NCBI RefSeq assembly: GCF_006385555.1
Contig: NZ_CP041036.1
Location: 3,968,001 to 4,032,000, forward strand
DNA from: Shewanella polaris
GTDB lineage: Bacteria; Pseudomonadota; Gammaproteobacteria; Enterobacterales; Shewanellaceae
DNA length: 64,000 nt
Reading direction: 5' to 3'
The number at the start of each line of letters is the position of its first letter. Position 1 is the stretch's first letter. Shown piece after piece: positions 61,033 to 64,000 of this stretch. Both the position numbers and the translations under genes were made by a program. The notes under the pieces were generated by a model that worked only from the letters and a program-made list of their open reading frames with translations, was not told the DNA's origin and did not search any database.

Positions 61033-62514
61033 ATGAGTTTTAAAGATTTACGCAGCTTCATCGATCATTTAGAAGTAAATGGCGAATTAAAGCGCATTAA
61101 GCACCCTGTTGATCCTCACTTAGAAATGACGGAGATCGCTGATCGTGTTTTACGATCGGGTGGCCCTGCTCTGCTATTTGAAAATCCTACTAATAATACT
61201 ATGCCAGTACTGGTTAACCTGTTTGGCACACCTAAGCGTGTGGCAATGGCCTTGGGTAAAGACGACCCACTAGCGCTGCGTGAGGTTGGTGAGTTGTTGG
61301 CATTCTTGAAAGAACCTGAGCCGCCGAGTGGCTTTAAAGATGCCATTGCTAAAATACCCATGTTTAAGCAGGCATTAAATATGCCACCAAAGACAGTGCG
61401 TAATCCACCTTGTCAGCAAGTGGTTAAAACGGGCGATGAAGTTGACTTAACATCATTGCCTATCCAACATTGTTGGCCTGGAGATATTGCTCCTTTAGTC
61501 ACTTGGGGACTCACCATCACCAAAGGACCTCGCCAGAAAAGACAAAACTTAGGCATTTATCGCCAACAATTATTAGGCAAAAATAAGCTTATTATGCGCT
61601 GGCTTGATCATCGCGGTGGAGCCTTAGATTTTAAAGATTTTAAACAGCTTCACCCAGGTGAGCGTTATCCAGTCGTGGTAGCATTAGGTAGCGATCCAGT
61701 GACCATTTTAGGTGCTGTGACCCCCGTACCTGATTCAATGAGTGAATACGCTTTTGCTGGCTTATTGCGTGGTGAGCGCACTGAAGTCTGCAAAGCAATT
61801 AGCTGCGATCTTGAAGTACCAGCTACCAGCGAAATTATTCTTGAAGGCTATATAGACCCTGATGAAACAGCAGTAGAAGGCCCATACGGCGATCATACTG
61901 GTTACTATAACGAAACCGACTCATTTCCAGTTTTCACTGTGACTCATATTACTCACCGTAAAGATGCCATTTATCATAGCACCTACACAGGCCGTCCACC
62001 CGATGAGCCAGCTATGTTAGGCGTGGCGTTAAACGAAGTATTTGTTCCCATTTTACGTAAGCAGTATCCAGAAATTATTGATTTTTATCTGCCGCCTGAA
62101 GGTTGTTCTTATCGCATGGCAGTGATTTCAATTCGTAAGCAATATCCCGGTCATGCTAAGCGCGTAATGATGGGAGCATGGTCATTCTTACGCCAATTTA
62201 TGTATACCAAATTTATCGTTGTTGTTGATGACGATGTTAATTGCCGTGATTGGCAAGATGTTATTTGGGCAATTACCACCCGCATGGATCCTATTCGCGA
62301 TACCATGATGGTAGATAATACTCCGATTGATTATCTTGATTTTGCCTCACCTGTTGCCGGTTTAGGCTCTAAGATGGGTTTAGATGCCACTAACAAATGG
62401 CCAGGCGAAACCACTCGCGAATGGGGAACACCTATTGTGATGGATCCCGAAGTTAAACAAAAAATTGATCAAATTTGGGATGATCTCGGCATAGACGATA
62501 TTCCAACATTATAA
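61033..62514 (+). CDS. ubiD: 3-octaprenyl-4-hydroxybenzoate carboxy-lyase
   Basis: UbiD decarboxylates the ubiquinone precursor using prenylated FMN made by UbiX. The 493-residue protein begins [20 protein letters not shown] and shows [20 protein letters not shown], the catalytic-region [19 protein letters not shown] with its conserved acidic residues, and [19 protein letters not shown]. The length is standard. It lies 77 bases upstream of fre, a conserved pair. Confidence 0.97.
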   Translation: MSFKDLRSFIDHLEVNGELKRIKHPVDPHLEMTEIADRVLRSGGPALLFENPTNNTMPVLVNLFGTPKRVAMALGKDDPLALREVGELLAFLKEPEPPSGFKDAIAKIPMFKQALNMPPKTVRNPPCQQVVKTGDEVDLTSLPIQHCWPGDIAPLVTWGLTITKGPRQKRQNLGIYRQQLLGKNKLIMRWLDHRGGALDFKDFKQLHPGERYPVVVALGSDPVTILGAVTPVPDSMSEYAFAGLLRGERTEVCKAISCDLEVPATSEIILEGYIDPDETAVEGPYGDHTGYYNETDSFPVFTVTHITHRKDAIYHSTYTGRPPDEPAMLGVALNEVFVPILRKQYPEIIDFYLPPEGCSYRMAVISIRKQYPGHAKRVMMGAWSFLRQFMYTKFIVVVDDDVNCRDWQDVIWAITTRMDPIRDTMMVDNTPIDYLDFASPVAGLGSKMGLDATNKWPGETTREWGTPIVMDPEVKQKIDQIWDDLGIDDIPTL

Positions 62515-62591
62515 CCACGATGATCAAATTAGGACGCAAGTCACTATAATTAGCTCATTGATAAAAATAAAAAGGCCTTAAAGGACGTTAG

Positions 62592-63290
62592 ATGAAAACC
62601 ATTCGTTGCCAGATTGAAAAAATCACCCCGTTTAATGACGCTGTGTATCAAGTGTTTCTTAAACCCGAAGCAGCTTTCGATTTTAAAGCCGGCCAATACT
62701 TATCTGTGGTCATGGGTGAAAAAGACAAACGTCCTTTCTCTATCGCTTCAGCTCCTAATGCAGCATTGATTGAGTTACACATTGGTGCAGCGGTCAGCGA
62801 AAGCTACCCTATGCAGGTTGTGGAACGTCTACAAACCTCAAAGCATATCGATATAGAAGCGCCCGCAGGTGATGCCTTTTTGCGTAGCGATAGCCACAGA
62901 CCCCGTATTTTGATTGCGGGTGGCACAGGTTTCTCATACATAAAAAGTATCGTTGAAGCACAAATTGCTAATGGTGAAACCATCCACACTAAACTGTATT
63001 GGGGTTGTCGCAATGAAGACGCAATGTACTACCAAGACATCGCCAAGCAATGGCATAACGATCATTCGTGGTTAGAGTTTATTCCTGTCGTTGAACTTGC
63101 AGATAGCACTTGGAAAGGTAAACAAGCTAATTTACTAGAGCAAATTAAGCAGGATTTTGTCAGCTTAAATGGTTACGACATCTATATAGCTGGTCGTTTT
63201 GACATGGTTGGAGCTGCACGAGAGTTGTTCCGTGAACTTGGAGTAGAAGAGGACCACCTATATGGTGATGCCTTCGCATTTATTAAATAA
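62592..63290 (+). CDS. fre: NAD(P)H-flavin reductase
   Basis: Fre reduces free flavins with NAD(P)H and supplies electrons to several enzymes. The 232-residue protein has the FNR-type flavin motif DKRPFSIASAPN, the nucleotide-binding glycine segment RILIAGGTGFSYIKSIVEA and the C-terminal LYGDAFAFIK. Its close link to ubiD could reflect supply of reduced flavin for prFMN formation; that is inference. Confidence 0.96.
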   Translation: MKTIRCQIEKITPFNDAVYQVFLKPEAAFDFKAGQYLSVVMGEKDKRPFSIASAPNAALIELHIGAAVSESYPMQVVERLQTSKHIDIEAPAGDAFLRSDSHRPRILIAGGTGFSYIKSIVEAQIANGETIHTKLYWGCRNEDAMYYQDIAKQWHNDHSWLEFIPVVELADSTWKGKQANLLEQIKQDFVSLNGYDIYIAGRFDMVGAARELFRELGVEEDHLYGDAFAFIK

Positions 63291-63311
63291 GCTCTCTCAA
63301 TAAAAACGATT

Positions 63312-63338
63312 AAAACCGGCTATCTTGCCGGTTTTTTT
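63312..63338 (+). terminator. Terminator of ubiD-fre
   Basis: AAAACCGGC/GCCGGTTTTTTT with a six-base loop, 22 bases past the fre stop. Confidence 0.88.
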
Positions 63339-63418
63339 ATAGGTAAATCGATTGATTGCTTTGTATTCCATGGCTCATTTCTTTAAAATTAACCCACATT
63401 TATTATTAAGGTATTCCA

Positions 63419-63997
63419 ATGAAACTCAGTCAATTAACCCAATCCATTTACGATCATTTATACCGCGACATTTTTGAGTTTCGCAACACCTTTGACCTGC
63501 CCGTTAACGATAGTGCTAGCCTAGACGATAAAGCAGACACTTTGCATACATCATTAATTATTGAAGAAATGACCGAGCTTGCAGAAGCCGACTCGCGTAT
63601 TGAACAAGCTGATGCCATTGTTGACTCAGTTTATGTGTTAATGGGCCGCTTAGTGCACTTAGGTGCAGCCCAGATAAGTGATAGTCTAGAGATCAGCTAC
63701 CTTATCGATTTATTGCTAAACGTGGCTAAAAACCGCGAAATAGACTTTATCCAATGCTGGGATGAGGTGCACTCAAGCAACATGAGTAAAGTGTGCCGAA
63801 ATCAACAAGAGTTAGATGAAACCATCGCCTTTTACGCTAAACAAGGTGTTGAAATAGTCGGTAGCACTAAAGGTGAGTTTATTATTGCCAAGTGCGCTAA
63901 AGATGTTGATATGGCAGGTAAAGTGGTACGCCAAGGCAAAGTCTTAAAATCCGTTTACTATCGCCCTGCAGACTTAACCACGTTAGTGCGAGATTAA
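63419..63997 (+). CDS. MazG-like nucleotide pyrophosphohydrolase
   Basis: A 192-residue all-alpha NTP-PPase/HisE-like protein. The metal-binding helices are visible: an EExxE in LIIEEMTELAEADSRIE (about residue 49) and, about 13 residues later, DAIVDSVYVLMGRL. The second half (IQCWDEVHSSNMSK, GKVVRQGKVLKSVYYRP) matches the KxxRP-type C-terminal region of phage and cellular PRA-PH-like proteins. It may hydrolyse non-canonical nucleoside triphosphates; the substrate is unknown. It is preceded by the fre terminator, so it is transcribed separately. Confidence 0.8.
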   Translation: MKLSQLTQSIYDHLYRDIFEFRNTFDLPVNDSASLDDKADTLHTSLIIEEMTELAEADSRIEQADAIVDSVYVLMGRLVHLGAAQISDSLEISYLIDLLLNVAKNREIDFIQCWDEVHSSNMSKVCRNQQELDETIAFYAKQGVEIVGSTKGEFIIAKCAKDVDMAGKVVRQGKVLKSVYYRPADLTTLVRD

Positions 63998-64000
63998 TCA

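Overview
This window comes from a low-GC gammaproteobacterium, almost certainly a Shewanella species. The evidence is recognition of gene order and protein sequence: tolC/nudF/yqiB/cpdA/yqiA/parE/parC, rpsF-priB-rpsR-rplI, dnaB-alr, zapE-rplM-rpsI, degQ-degS, the mlaFEDCB-ibaG-murA block divergent from yrbG-kdsD-kdsC-lptCAB-rpoN, and ubiD-fre. Additional Shewanella-type genes include an S46 dipeptidyl peptidase, a TIGR04219-type outer-membrane protein and a stand-alone CheX. Most of the window is conserved core chromosome.

Layout. 1-7,090 (minus): parC (cut by the window edge), a glucose/sorbosone dehydrogenase-like protein, parE, yqiA, cpdA, yqiB and nudF, divergent from tolC (7,545-8,849). 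8,911-12,653: an outer-membrane protein/DUF2333 pair, a copper chaperone, an enoyl-CoA isomerase-like crotonase and a small envelope cluster with PspC. 13,168-21,645: dusA, a periplasmic binding protein, cheX, alr (with an internal duplication), dnaB and a DPP11-type peptidase. 21,845-29,815: the rpsF operon, a DUF481 protein, an MFS transporter, rlmB-rnr and a Sel1 protein. 29,938-37,176: purA, yjeT, rpsI-rplM, zapE, a 263-bp MITE-like element, degQ and degS. 37,275-46,510: the lipid-asymmetry (Mla) and LPS-precursor/export (Kds/Lpt) blocks on either side of a divergent promoter region. 46,653-51,853: rpoN, a decayed hpf, ptsN, rapZ, ptsO and mgtE. 51,854-54,688 is the only clearly accessory stretch. 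54,689-60,874: c-di-GMP signalling genes. 61,033-63,997: ubiD, fre and a MazG-like protein.

The most unusual region is 52,700-54,633. A 50-codon ORF and an orphan 83-residue helix-turn-helix protein resembling an IS3-type OrfA are followed, five bases after the stop codon, by five tandem copies of a roughly 277-bp unit. The array is then closed by a strong Rho-independent terminator. Each unit is packed with inverted repeats. The stem-loop sequence of the two outer copies differs from that of the three inner copies, yet both versions can pair, and length changes are not multiples of three. This suggests a structured RNA or DNA array rather than a protein repeat. I do not recognise it.

Other notable points: hpf between rpoN and ptsN is a pseudogene (5' end lost plus one in-frame stop), although its neighbours are intact. 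Two inverted copies of a TA-flanked MITE-like element lie about 18 kb apart. An orphan binding-protein lipoprotein is paired with a membrane diguanylate cyclase. A 43-codon membrane-protein gene is coupled by a TAATG overlap. No tRNA, rRNA, CRISPR array, prophage or complete insertion sequence was seen.
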